The notes under the pieces: generated by a model
What the model was told of the DNA's origin: nothing
What the model saw: the letters and a program-made list of their open reading frames with translations, nothing else
Database searches by the model: none
Source of the DNA: Microbispora amethystogenes
GTDB taxonomy: Bacteria; Actinomycetota; Actinomycetes; Streptosporangiales; Streptosporangiaceae
DNA: 64,000 nt
NCBI RefSeq assembly: GCF_016863015.1
Contig: NZ_BOOB01000018.1
Span: 186,001 to 250,000, forward strand
Direction of reading: 5' to 3'
Shown: positions 32,335 to 40,546 of the stretch, piece by piece
Layout: every line of letters begins with the position of its first letter
Position numbering within the stretch: the stretch's first letter is position 1
Program-made: the position numbers and the translations under genes

Positions 32335-32829
32335 ATGAGGTGTCGGTGGTACGGCAGGCCGGTTCTGCCGAGCGGTTCGGGACTTGTCGCCTGTGTGTCG
32401 CTCGCGCTGACTCTCGCCACCGCGGCGCCCGCCGCCGCGGGTGGTCTTTCGCGTCATTCGCCGGGGCCGCAGCCGGATCGGGGAGCGTCGGCGGGGAGCG
32501 AGGAGGCGCAGCCCGCGCTCTCCGCGTCGAGCCCCATCAGCAACCGGGGCACCCAGCAGGTCTCCATCAATGTCGCGAACGAGGGAATCGGCATCCAGAA
32601 CGCGTTGTGCCGGGGGAGCCGGGCGTGCGACATCGCCCAGGTGCTCGCCGCGCCTTCCGGGGAGGACCCGCCCGCCGGGCGCCCCGCCCCGAAAGCGATC
32701 TCCCGCCCCAAGGCTCTCGCCCGCCGGGCCGCACGCACCCTGACGCGCGGGATTGCCCGCAGGATGCCACGCGGGATGTCACGCGCCCCCGCCCAGGCCG
32801 GAGGACACCCGTCCCGCGCCTCGGGATAG
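32335..32829 (+). CDS. Small secreted protein with related Cys-RGSRA-Cys motif, 164 aa
   Basis: ATG at 32335. Signal peptide with LVACVSLALTLATAAPAAA. The mature part contains ISNRGTQQVSINVANEGIG and NALCRGSRACDIAQVL, which align with the QQTGITVGG and GAFCGPGPRHCKIWQ region of the protein encoded at 31724-32173. The C-terminal 60 residues are strongly basic (ARRAARTLTRGIARRMPRGM), unlike the neighbour. The basic tail could bind anionic wall polymers. No known family was recognised. Confidence 0.55.
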   Translation: MRCRWYGRPVLPSGSGLVACVSLALTLATAAPAAAGGLSRHSPGPQPDRGASAGSEEAQPALSASSPISNRGTQQVSINVANEGIGIQNALCRGSRACDIAQVLAAPSGEDPPAGRPAPKAISRPKALARRAARTLTRGIARRMPRGMSRAPAQAGGHPSRASG

Positions 32830-32844
32830 GCCCTGTTCGTACCG

Positions 32845-32878
32845 CGCCCGCGGCGCGCTGTGGGGCGCGCCGCGGGCG
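32845..32878. terminator. Strong bidirectional terminator hairpin
   Basis: CGCCCGCGGCGCGC (32845-32858), loop TGTGGG, and its exact complement (32865-32878): a 14-bp stem between convergent genes. Confidence 0.8.
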
Positions 32879-32895
32879 GGTGCGGAAGGGCCGCG

Positions 32896-33249
32896 TCAGC
32901 TGGTGTACGCGCAGATGGCGTAGACGCTGATGCCCACGCTGTCGTAGCGGGTCTGCCGGCCGAGGGCGATCCAGCCGGTGCCGTCGGCCGTGGGGAAGCT
33001 GCCCACGAGGACGGCGTCGTTGCCCTGTGCCTCGCCGCCGCCGCCGACGGCCCGCTTGCCGGCCGGGCAGTACACGGTGCGCCGGGTGAAGTTCGGCACG
33101 TTCGCGTTGGGCAGCGTGACGATCTGGTAGCCGGCGAACGCCGAGTCCGAGGGGTCCGTCGGCCCGGTGCCGGCCAGCGCGGCCGCGCTCGTGCCCGTCA
33201 GCCCGGCGAGAACCAGGGCGCCTGTTGTGACTGCGTGAACAAATCGCAC
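32896..33249 (-). CDS. Small secreted protein with YCPAGKRAVGGGG motif, 117 aa
   Basis: Signal peptide to about residue 26. The mature protein has YQIVTLPNANVPNFT, TVYCPAGKRAVGGGGEAQG, VGSFPTADGTGWIALGRQ and SVYAICAYTS, with two Cys expected to pair. This pattern recurs in small exported actinobacterial proteins of unknown function, probably a compact beta fold. It is convergent with 32335-32829. Confidence 0.6.
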   Translation of the reverse strand: MRFVHAVTTGALVLAGLTGTSAAALAGTGPTDPSDSAFAGYQIVTLPNANVPNFTRRTVYCPAGKRAVGGGGEAQGNDAVLVGSFPTADGTGWIALGRQTRYDSVGISVYAICAYTS

Positions 33250-33518
33250 GTAAAAGCTCCGTTGTGTCGAGAATGACCGGATTTGGACCTAGGAAAATGG
33301 GTTTGAATGGCGGAAGGCCGTCCCCTTCGGGTCCGGGACCACACGTACCCGCGATCTTCATCGACCACACTCGGCAATGTTCTGTTTACACAACGTGGCG
33401 ACTCCGCCGATCTCACGATGACGCGAGGTCACGGCCGTCCTATGTGGTCCCGTGTGGTCCCTGGAAGCACCTGGGGCGGGTGGTCGCCCGTGGGTACGTT
33501 CCTCCTCGGGGGGATCGC

Positions 33519-33950
33519 ATGAGAAAGATCGTCGCTGTCTCCGTGCTCGCCGCCATGACGACGCTCGGCACGGCCGCCGCGGTCGCGGCGGTCGCCGCCG
33601 GGACCGGCGTACGCCCCGGGACCGGCCCGCAAAACGCGTACCGGCAGGCTCCCACGCTGCCCGAGGGAGGGATCGAGCGGCAGGAGGTGAGCCAGGAGCA
33701 GTACGACGTCCTCATCGGCCAGTGCCGCTACCCGAAGACGGGCCAGGCGCGAGAGCGGTGCCGGACGCAGGTGCGCGCGAAATACGTCGTGGGGGCGTTC
33801 AACCCCGCCCTCGACTGCCGCACGTACTCCGGGATCTCCGTCTGCGGGACCCTCGAACTCAGCGCCGCGCAGCGGGCGTGCGTGGAGGAGTCGACGAACG
33901 GCGGACTGACCCGGCGGCGTGCGGAGGTCGAGTGCTACGCCTTCCGCTGA
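33519..33950 (+). CDS. Small secreted Cys-containing protein, 143 aa
   Basis: ATG at 33519 begins a clear signal peptide (MRKIVAVSVLAAMTTLGTAA and an Ala/Val-rich stretch). The upstream in-frame part lacks coding character. The mature part has six Cys: CRYPKTGQARERC, DCRTYSGISVCGT, RACVEEST and AEVECY. Three disulfides are likely in an export product. No family recognised. The 269-base gap upstream is comparatively AT-rich (33250-33400) and probably holds divergent promoters. Confidence 0.55.
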   Translation: MRKIVAVSVLAAMTTLGTAAAVAAVAAGTGVRPGTGPQNAYRQAPTLPEGGIERQEVSQEQYDVLIGQCRYPKTGQARERCRTQVRAKYVVGAFNPALDCRTYSGISVCGTLELSAAQRACVEESTNGGLTRRRAEVECYAFR

Positions 33951-34013
33951 CGGCGGTTTCTCCTCGGGAAATTTCCGGGCCAACCTAAACATCCGGCCAA
34001 AGCGCTACCGGCG

Positions 34014-34436
34014 GTGATCTACCCTGCGGAGGTGGACGCCAAAAGTCAGGGCGCCGCCGAGCTTCTGCGGGCGTTGCAGCGCACGGCGGCGCGGTTCAGC
34101 GAGATGGGCCGGTCCCTCTCCCGTGACTTCTTCCCCCATGTCCGCGTCGAGATCATCTCCGACCTGGCCGGGCCCGCCGTACGGCTCGGCACGGCGCTGG
34201 CGCTGCCCGGGCACGAGCTCGTGTTCGAGACCGCCGTCGCGGTCGGCGACGACACGTTCGGCGTGCGGGGCGAGCTGGTGCTGGACGGAGAGGAGGCGAT
34301 CCTGGTCCTGCCGCCCGTCGAGATCGCGGATCCGGTGGAGTGCGCGGCCCTGCTGGACCGGTACGTGGACGAGCTGACGACCCCGGCCCGCTGGCACGTG
34401 CAGCGCCTCGTGGAGTCCTGCGCGGCGGACTCCTGA
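34014..34436 (+). CDS. Hypothetical cytoplasmic protein, 140 aa
   Basis: GTG at 34014 or 34032; neither has a good ribosome-binding site. The predicted fold is mixed: an N-terminal helix (AAELLRALQRTAARFSEMGR), then strands (HVRVEIISDLAG, HELVFETAVAVG, GVRGELVLDGEEAILVLPPV) and a final helix (CAALLDRYVDELTTPARWHV). There is no signal or membrane segment. It is convergent with the DUF742 gene, 11 bases apart. Function unknown. Confidence 0.5.
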   Translation: MIYPAEVDAKSQGAAELLRALQRTAARFSEMGRSLSRDFFPHVRVEIISDLAGPAVRLGTALALPGHELVFETAVAVGDDTFGVRGELVLDGEEAILVLPPVEIADPVECAALLDRYVDELTTPARWHVQRLVESCAADS

Positions 34437-34446
34437 GGCGCCGCCG

Positions 34447-34800
34447 TCACAACGCCTGCAGCCCCTGGATCACCTCGCGCAGGAGACGCTCTTCGGGCAG
34501 CTGGGCCACGGTGGCCGGCGGCCGCGCCGTGATCAGCTCCTGGTCGCGCAGGTCGCTCAGCAGGATGCGTACGACGTTCAGCGAAAGCCCCAGCTCCGAG
34601 GCCAGGTCGGCCACGGAGGAGGGCCCCCGGCACAGCTGCAGGATCCGCCAGTGCTCCGGGGCCAGCCCGGAGACCCCGCGGTACGCCGCGGGGGCCGTCC
34701 TGATGATGGTCATCAGGTCGAACTCCGGCCCTGTCGGACGGGTGCGTCCCCGGGTGATCGTGTAGGGGCGCAGCAGGGGCCCCTCCTCCTGCTCGCTCAC
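34447..34800 (-). CDS. cvnC: DUF742 protein (conservon CvnC type), 117 aa
   Basis: N-terminal LLRPYTITRGRTRPTGPEFD and winged-helix part WRILQLCRGPSSVADLASEL with LGLSLNVVRILLSDLRDQEL are typical of CvnC. In conservons the order is kinase (A), roadblock (B), DUF742 (C) and GTPase (D). Here the ATG overlaps the kinase stop by four bases (ATGA). The roadblock protein is absent between them and no GTPase follows. It presumably works with the kinase. Confidence 0.85.
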   Translation of the reverse strand: MSEQEEGPLLRPYTITRGRTRPTGPEFDLMTIIRTAPAAYRGVSGLAPEHWRILQLCRGPSSVADLASELGLSLNVVRILLSDLRDQELITARPPATVAQLPEERLLREVIQGLQAL

Positions 34801-36947
34801 GAGTCCTCCTGGGCGCGCTGCCAGCCCGACCGGAACGAGGAGAACACGTCGCTCCGTTCCTCCCTGAGCTGCGGTTCCTCCCTGAACTCCGGATCCTGCC
34901 TGCGCGGCGGTTCCTCCCTGAGCTGCGGAGCGATGTTGGCCTGTCGTACCCGCTTGGGCAGGGAGTCGTGGCCGCCGCCGGCGAGCGGCGTGAGGGCGAG
35001 CGCCGGGGCCACATGCTCCGGCTGCGAGAGAGGCTGCACCGCCGGCTCGTGCATCCCGGCCTCGACCACGATCTCCTGCGGGAGCAGCATGACGGCGCTC
35101 GTCCCGCCGTACGGCGAGCTGCGCAGGGAGACGCGGATGTTGTGCCGCCGGGCCAGCAGGCCCACCACGAACAGCCCGAGCCGGTCGCTGTCGGCGAGGT
35201 CGAACTCGGGCGGGTCGGCGAGGCGCTGGTTGAGGCGCTCCAGCTCCTCCGGCGGGATGCCGAGCCCGCGGTCCTCGACTTCCAGCGCGAAACCGCGGCC
35301 GACGACCTCGCCCCGGACGTGCACCCGGGTGTGCGGAGGGGAGAAGACGGTGGCGTTCTCGATCAGCTCGGCCAGCAGGTGGATCATGTCGGTGACGCTT
35401 CCGCCGACGAGGGAGTACCCGTGCGGGACGGTCACGTCCACCCGCAGGTAGTCCTCGACCTCCTCGATCGCGGCGCGCACCACGTCGTACAGGCGGACCG
35501 GGTTGCGCCAGCCGCGCCCGGGCACGGCCCCGGAGAGGATGATCAGGCCCTCCGCGTGGCGGCGCATGCGGGTGGTGAGGTGGTCCACCCCGAAGAGCCG
35601 CTCCAGCAGGTCGGGGTCGGCGGTCACCTTCTCCAGGCTGTCGAGCATGCCGAGCTGGCGCTGCAGCAGCGACTGGCTGCGGCGGGCCAGGTTGAGGAAG
35701 ACCTTGTTGACGCCCTTGCGCAGCTCCGCCTGGCCCACCGCCGCCTCCACGGCGGTCTGTTGCACGGACGTGAACGCGTTGCCCACGTTCTCGACCTCGA
35801 ACGTGTCGCTGCGCCCCACCACGGGCGGCGTCTCGGCCGCCACGTCGACGTCGTCGCCGCGTCGCAGCCGCCGTACGAGGTCGGGCAGGCGCCGTTCGGC
35901 GAGGTCGCGGGCGGCCCGGTGGAGGGCGGTGAGCTCGCCGGTCAGCGTGCGGGCGAACCGGAAGGAGATGAACATGGTCGCGAGCACCGCGGCCAGGCCG
36001 AGGACGCCGACGATCCCGATGCGCCAGAGCACCGCCTGCGCCAGCGGCAGGGCGCGGGCGGCGGTGACGTCGGCCGCGACGTTGGTCGTCTCGGTGAGCT
36101 GGCTGGTCAGGGCCTGGGCCGTCGTCGGCCAGGCGATCGCGTCCGGGGGCAGCGGCTGCCCGGGCCGCACCCTGGCGATCACGTCGTTCTCCAGCGAGAG
36201 GAACGCCGAGTAGACCGGGGAGGCGTTGAGAGCGCCGAACTGCTTGAGAAGGGTGGAGTCGAGCTGGCTGGTGCCGAGCTGGTAGAGCAGGCGGCGCTTG
36301 CCGACCATGCCGGAGAAGGCGTCCCGCTCGTCCTGCGACATCCGGCCGGCCGCCTGCGCGCCCAGCACGAGCGCCGACTGCTGGCTCACCACCTCGCGGC
36401 TGCGGACGAGCAGGATGAGCGCCTTGGTCTGCCCGACGATGTCGATGTCGGGGGAGATCATGAGCCGGTCGTAGACCTGGTTGGCGGTCTCGACGACCGA
36501 GCTGTACTCCTCGATCGCCTCAAGACGGGTCAGCGTGTGGTCGTCGATCTGGCCGCGCAGGACGTCGAGACCGCGCACCTGCCGGATCAGGTCCTGGACG
36601 CGGCTCCACATGGCGGGCGGCGTCTCGTCCCGCGCCTGCTCCGACAGGCGGGTCATCTCGTCCGCCCAGCCGTCGGTCCTGCGCCGCTGGCCCTGGAGGT
36701 CGGTACGCAACGAGGTGGTGCGCCACGCGAGGTAGCTCACGGACACAAACCGTTCGGTCTGCAGCGCGTTGATCGTCTCGCTGACCGGATAGACGACGTT
36801 GTCGTAGACCTTCTGGATGCGCAGGAGCTGCTGCCCCTGCTCGATCGTCACGGTGGCGGCGAACCCCCAGATCACCACCAGAGCGGTCACCGGCACCAGC
36901 AGGATCGCGAAAATCTTGAAGCGAATGGACCGTTTCCGACCAGCCAT
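34797..36947 (-). CDS. cvnA: CvnA-type sensor histidine kinase with NIT-like sensor, 716 aa
   Basis: Two spans: IFAILLVPVTALVVIWGFAA (about 11-30) and IGIVGVLGLAAVLATMFISF (about 313-332). They bracket an extracellular helical sensor of the NIT type. A HAMP-like linker follows, then LNLARRSQSLLQRQLGML, the CvnA dimerisation helix with no canonical phospho-His. The ATPase domain has HLLAELIENATVFSPPHTRV (N box), VEDRGLGIP (G1) and SDRLGLFVVG. A disordered tail carries REEP repeats near 690 (34845-34930 in DNA). Such kinases integrate external signals in differentiation. It is co-translated with the DUF742 gene. Confidence 0.85.
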   Translation of the reverse strand: MAGRKRSIRFKIFAILLVPVTALVVIWGFAATVTIEQGQQLLRIQKVYDNVVYPVSETINALQTERFVSVSYLAWRTTSLRTDLQGQRRRTDGWADEMTRLSEQARDETPPAMWSRVQDLIRQVRGLDVLRGQIDDHTLTRLEAIEEYSSVVETANQVYDRLMISPDIDIVGQTKALILLVRSREVVSQQSALVLGAQAAGRMSQDERDAFSGMVGKRRLLYQLGTSQLDSTLLKQFGALNASPVYSAFLSLENDVIARVRPGQPLPPDAIAWPTTAQALTSQLTETTNVAADVTAARALPLAQAVLWRIGIVGVLGLAAVLATMFISFRFARTLTGELTALHRAARDLAERRLPDLVRRLRRGDDVDVAAETPPVVGRSDTFEVENVGNAFTSVQQTAVEAAVGQAELRKGVNKVFLNLARRSQSLLQRQLGMLDSLEKVTADPDLLERLFGVDHLTTRMRRHAEGLIILSGAVPGRGWRNPVRLYDVVRAAIEEVEDYLRVDVTVPHGYSLVGGSVTDMIHLLAELIENATVFSPPHTRVHVRGEVVGRGFALEVEDRGLGIPPEELERLNQRLADPPEFDLADSDRLGLFVVGLLARRHNIRVSLRSSPYGGTSAVMLLPQEIVVEAGMHEPAVQPLSQPEHVAPALALTPLAGGGHDSLPKRVRQANIAPQLREEPPRRQDPEFREEPQLREERSDVFSSFRSGWQRAQEDS

Positions 36948-37104
36948 GGCCCCGCCCGTCGGTTACACACATGTTAATTAGTGGCGAAACCCTAGCAATC
37001 GGTGAGTCGGCCCACCAGGGATCGTTCCTAACGAGTTGGGCCACAGCCCCGTATCAGGACAGTCTCAGCGTTCGTGGGCAAACGCCTTGCCGATTGCTGT
37101 CTGG

Positions 37105-37115
37105 TTGTCAGACAA
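37105..37115. promoter_or_regulatory. GntR/FadR-type operator TTGTCAGACAA
   Basis: A perfect 5+1+5 palindrome nine bases before the exporter ATG. A wider inverted repeat TGTCTG-N5-CAGACA (37098-37114) overlaps it. FCD-domain GntR regulators, one of which is encoded just downstream, bind TNGTCNGACNA-like sites. Confidence 0.6.
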
Positions 37116-37123
37116 TCGATCCC

Positions 37124-38176
37124 ATGCATACCCGATCCGGTCCGTTCGCCGTGGTCGCCGCGGCCGTGCTGTGGGGAACGGCGGGCACCGCGGGCGCCCT
37201 CGCCGCCGCCGACTCCGTCTCTCTGGCGGCCGCCCGCCTTGTGCTGGGCGGCGCCGTGCTGGCCGCGCTGGCGGTCTCCGCGCACCGCCGTTCCCTCCGA
37301 AAGCGCTCTCTGGACCGTTCCCGCGAGCGCGTACGGACCCCCGGGCGCGACCTGGCGCGGTGGGCCCGCGCGCACTGGACGCTGGCTCTGGGGGCCGCGG
37401 CGGTGGCGGCCTACCAGCTCTGCTTCTTCGCGGCGGTCCACCGTACGGGAGTCGCGATCGGCACGGTGGTGGCCATCGGCAGCGGCCCGGTCTTCACCGG
37501 GGTCCTGTCCTGGCTCGTGGGGCGCGAGCGGCCGAGCGGGCGCTGGGCCCTCGCCACGGCCGCCGCCGTCGCCGGATGCGCGGTGCTCGTCACGGGCGGG
37601 GGCGCCGGAGGGGAGACCGGCGCCGACGCCGCGGGCATCGGGCTCGCCCTGCTCGGCGGGCTCCTGTACGCCTTCTACGTGGTCGTCGCCGCCCGCGCCA
37701 TCGGCGGGGGGACGGATTCGGGGACCGTCATGGGCGTGCTCTTCGGCGGCGCGGCCGTCCTCATGCTGCCGGTCCTCGTGCTGAGCGGCCCGGTGTGGCT
37801 CGCCCGGCCGGGCGGCCTGCTGACCGCGCTCTATCTCGGCTGCGCCACGACGGCACTCGCCTACCTCCTGTACGGCCGGGGCCTGCGCACGACCCCCGTG
37901 GCCACGGCGGCCACGCTCGCGCTGGCCGAACCCGCCGTCGCGGCCCTGCTCGGCGTCGTGGCGCTGCGCGAGCACCTGTCCGCGGTCTCGTGGGCCGGTC
38001 TCGCGCTGCTCGCCGCGGGTCTGGCCGTGGTCGCCCTGCCCGCCCCGGGCACGCACTCCGGACGCCCGCGCGCCAGAGAAGCCCGAGCAGCCAGAGAAGC
38101 CCGAGAAGCCCGGGACGCCGAAGGCGACCGCCGGCCGTCACTGACGGGCCCGGTACAGATCCGATCCGATGAGTAG
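37124..38176 (+). CDS. EamA/DMT-family transporter (RhaT/YdcZ-like exporter), 350 aa
   Basis: ATG at 37124. About ten membrane spans in two EamA repeats: PFAVVAAAVLWGTAGTAGAL begins repeat 1 and GIGLALLGGLLYAFYVVVAA repeat 2. The signature LAEPAVAALLGVVALREHLS closes the second. The tail has a short Ala-Arg-Glu repeat (about 320-335). DMT proteins export amino acids or other metabolites. The GntR gene starts ten bases after its stop, so the two are one operon under the palindrome at 37105. Confidence 0.85.
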   Translation: MHTRSGPFAVVAAAVLWGTAGTAGALAAADSVSLAAARLVLGGAVLAALAVSAHRRSLRKRSLDRSRERVRTPGRDLARWARAHWTLALGAAAVAAYQLCFFAAVHRTGVAIGTVVAIGSGPVFTGVLSWLVGRERPSGRWALATAAAVAGCAVLVTGGGAGGETGADAAGIGLALLGGLLYAFYVVVAARAIGGGTDSGTVMGVLFGGAAVLMLPVLVLSGPVWLARPGGLLTALYLGCATTALAYLLYGRGLRTTPVATAATLALAEPAVAALLGVVALREHLSAVSWAGLALLAAGLAVVALPAPGTHSGRPRAREARAAREAREARDAEGDRRPSLTGPVQIRSDE

Positions 38177-38185
38177 GCTCAGCCC

Positions 38186-38800
38186 GTGACCACCCTGAGG
38201 CCCGTCTCCACCGTCGAGGCGCTCGCCGCCGCGCTGCGCGAGCGGGTGCTGTCGGGGGACGTCGAGCCGGGAGCGGCGCTGCCCGAGCAGGAACTGTCCG
38301 CGCGGTACGGCGTCGCCCGCCCCACCGTCAGGGAGGCGCTGGCGCTCCTCGTCCACGAGGGGCTGCTGCGGCGCGAGCGCAACCGCAGCGCGTACGTCCC
38401 GGAGATCACCCCCGCCGACCTGGCCGACCTCATGCACGTCAGGAGGCCGCTGGAGGAGCTCATGGCGGAGGCGGTCGCCGGCCGCCGGGTGCGCGCCGCG
38501 GAGGAGGCGCTGGGCCGCCTGTCCGGCCTGCCGTCCGGAGCCCCCTGGGCGAGTGTGGTGGCCGAGCACATGGCGCTGCACGAGGCGCTCGTCGCCGCCG
38601 CCGGAAGCCCCCGCCTGGAGCGTCTGTACGGCACGCTGGCGGCCGAGACGCGGCTCGGGCTCGTCCGGCTCAGGCACGCGTACGAGGACCCCCGTGAGCT
38701 CGCGGCCGAGCACGCGGCGCTGCTGCGCACGATCGCGGAGGGACCGGCGGAGGCGGCGGTGCGGGCGGTGCGCGCCCATCTGCGGTGGCGGCACGGCTGA
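38186..38800 (+). CDS. GntR-family regulator, FCD (FadR-like) type, 204 aa
   Basis: GTG at 38186. The winged HTH (about 10-75) has LRERVLSGDVEPGAALPEQE and YGVARPTVREALALLVHEGL. The FCD-type helical domain follows, with DLMHVRRPLEELMAEAV and EHMALHEALVAAAGSPRLER, including the His and Asp metal/ligand positions. It likely represses the upstream exporter and itself, released by a carboxylate-type ligand (inference from the family). Confidence 0.85.
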   Translation: MTTLRPVSTVEALAAALRERVLSGDVEPGAALPEQELSARYGVARPTVREALALLVHEGLLRRERNRSAYVPEITPADLADLMHVRRPLEELMAEAVAGRRVRAAEEALGRLSGLPSGAPWASVVAEHMALHEALVAAAGSPRLERLYGTLAAETRLGLVRLRHAYEDPRELAAEHAALLRTIAEGPAEAAVRAVRAHLRWRHG

Positions 38801-38856
38801 GCCGCCTGCCTGAACGGTCTTGCACGGGGCCGCTGTGAGTCGTCACAATCGCGCCC

Positions 38857-39228
38857 ATGCACGGCAACCCAGTGCCGGACACCTATGTGTACGTCACCGA
38901 AGAAGGCGTGACGCGTCACTATGCCGACGGCAGCGTCGAGGCTCTCGCGTGGGAGGACGTCGTCGAGGTCCGCGTCGGCGGGCACGAGCGCCGGGAACCG
39001 TCCGGCCAGCCGGACGACGTCTTCATCGTCCTGCTGGACCGCGCGGGCGAGGGCTGCGTGGTCCCGCACTCGGCGACCGACGCGAGCTTCCTCGCCCGGC
39101 TGCGGTACCTGCCGGACTTCGACCTCGACCGGCTGAGCACGGCGGTGGCCGGCGCGCACGCCGACTACGTCGTGGTGTGGCGCAGCCCGGAGCCGCCCTC
39201 GCCCCTGCCCGACCTCGAATACGACTAG
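38857..39228 (+). CDS. Hypothetical protein, 123 aa
   Basis: Starts MHGNPVPDTYVYVTEEGVTR. The beta-rich N-terminal part (YADGSVEALAWEDVVEVRVG, DDVFIVLLDRAGEGCVVPHS) resembles PH-like small domains of actinomycetes. A short helix and a Pro-rich acidic tail follow. No signal peptide or membrane span. It probably has its own promoter in the short gap after the GntR gene. Function unknown. Confidence 0.6.
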   Translation: MHGNPVPDTYVYVTEEGVTRHYADGSVEALAWEDVVEVRVGGHERREPSGQPDDVFIVLLDRAGEGCVVPHSATDASFLARLRYLPDFDLDRLSTAVAGAHADYVVVWRSPEPPSPLPDLEYD

Positions 39229-39238
39229 ACGAGCGGGG

Positions 39239-40261
39239 TCACCGGACGAAGGAGGACTCGTTCAGCCCGCCCCGGTCGGCGAAGTAGCGCTCCAGCGTGT
39301 CTTCCCGCAGGGCGTCGGTGAGCTTCGCGCCCTCCTTCGCGTCCAGGCGGACGATGCTCACCCCCTTGACCGTGTCCGTGCCGGCGACGGGGTAGGTGGC
39401 CGACCGCAGGTCGTCGCCGCGTACGTCGCGGAGTTCGACCGCCAGGCTCCTGAGGGTCTTCATGTCGACCCCCGAGTCCACCGACAGGGACCGTGTCAAT
39501 GCCTGGAGGAACTTGTCCAGCGCGAACGGATTGGTCAGCATCCCCTTGCTGACCACTTTTTGGGCCACCGCCCGTAAGAAGGCCTGCTGTCTTTTAATAC
39601 GGTCGAAATCTCCGCCGGGCAGTCCGTAACGCTGGCGGACAAATAGCAACGCGCGCTCGCCCTCCAGATGCACGTTTCCCTGGGGCCAGGTGATTTTGTT
39701 TGCGGGGTCGTGAACCTGACGGGCCACATAGACGTCTACGCCGCCCAGCGCCTTGCTCATCTCGACGAAACCGTCGAAATCCAGCGCGGCGAAGTGGTCG
39801 ATCCGGACCTTGGCCAGCTTCTCCACCGTCTGGATCAACAGGCGCGGGCCGCCGTACGCGTAGGCCGCGTTGATCTTGTCCTTACCGTGGCCCGGGATGG
39901 TCACATAGGAGTCACGAGGTATGCCGATCAGGAAGATTCGCTTCCGATCGGCGGGGATATGCGCGATCATGAGGCTGTCCGACCGCTGGAAGCCGCTCTC
40001 TCCGGGCCGCTTGTCCGCGCCGACGACCAGCCAGTTCTGGGCGGTTCCAATTGCTTTGGCCGGTCGGTCCCACTCCTCGGGGAACACCTGCTGCACCCGC
40101 CGGAGGTTGGTGTCGTACACGTGCTGGCGCTGCATCAGCACCGCGAAGAGGGCGGCCGGCGGGAGGAGGAGCACGAGGGTCACGACGATCAGCACCTTGC
40201 GCCGGCGTGACACCCGCGGCGGCGGGGTCGCGGTGAGAGGTAACTGTCCGGATGTCGTCAC
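39239..40261 (-). CDS. LytR-CpsA-Psr (LCP) family cell-wall polymer ligase, 340 aa
   Basis: GTG at 40261 chosen because it gives the usual short cytoplasmic start; a TTG at 40279 is possible. One span near 22-42 (VLIVVTLVLLLPPAALFAVL). The extracellular LCP domain has RSDSLMIAHI, FLIGIPRDSYVTIPGHGKDK, HFAALDFDGFVEMSKALGGV and RQRYGLPGGDFDRIKRQQAF, with the Arg/Asp residues that bind the pyrophosphate lipid. LCP enzymes attach polymers to peptidoglycan. Its position next to the polysaccharide locus fits attaching that polymer. Confidence 0.9.
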   Translation of the reverse strand: MTTSGQLPLTATPPPRVSRRRKVLIVVTLVLLLPPAALFAVLMQRQHVYDTNLRRVQQVFPEEWDRPAKAIGTAQNWLVVGADKRPGESGFQRSDSLMIAHIPADRKRIFLIGIPRDSYVTIPGHGKDKINAAYAYGGPRLLIQTVEKLAKVRIDHFAALDFDGFVEMSKALGGVDVYVARQVHDPANKITWPQGNVHLEGERALLFVRQRYGLPGGDFDRIKRQQAFLRAVAQKVVSKGMLTNPFALDKFLQALTRSLSVDSGVDMKTLRSLAVELRDVRGDDLRSATYPVAGTDTVKGVSIVRLDAKEGAKLTDALREDTLERYFADRGGLNESSFVR

Positions 40262-40546
40262 GTGGTGTCCAATGCTCAAGTCCTTGTCCTGCGCGCGTGC
40301 ATTCCAAAGCAGACATCTACCGTACTGACCCATACCCGGCACACGGGACGGTCCAATACGTAGTGAAATCGGGACCATCTGTCGGACGTCTTGTCCACCA
40401 CGTGAGTATGGCCGCATGTGGACGTATGGTTGAACTTCCCTGTAACTTCCGCCATCCCCTAGGATCGTTCCAATCATCACCTTCTGACGCAGGCTGAACC
40501 GGGCGGGCTTTCCTCCAGAAGTGAGGATGGGCAGAGGCGAGGGCGC
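40262..40546. other. Divergent control region at the start of the polysaccharide locus
   Basis: About 285 bases between the LCP and glycosylphosphotransferase genes. It is less GC-rich than its surroundings (notably 40330-40480) and must hold both promoters. I could not assign -35/-10 boxes with confidence; CCACGTGA occurs at 40397-40404. Confidence 0.4.
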
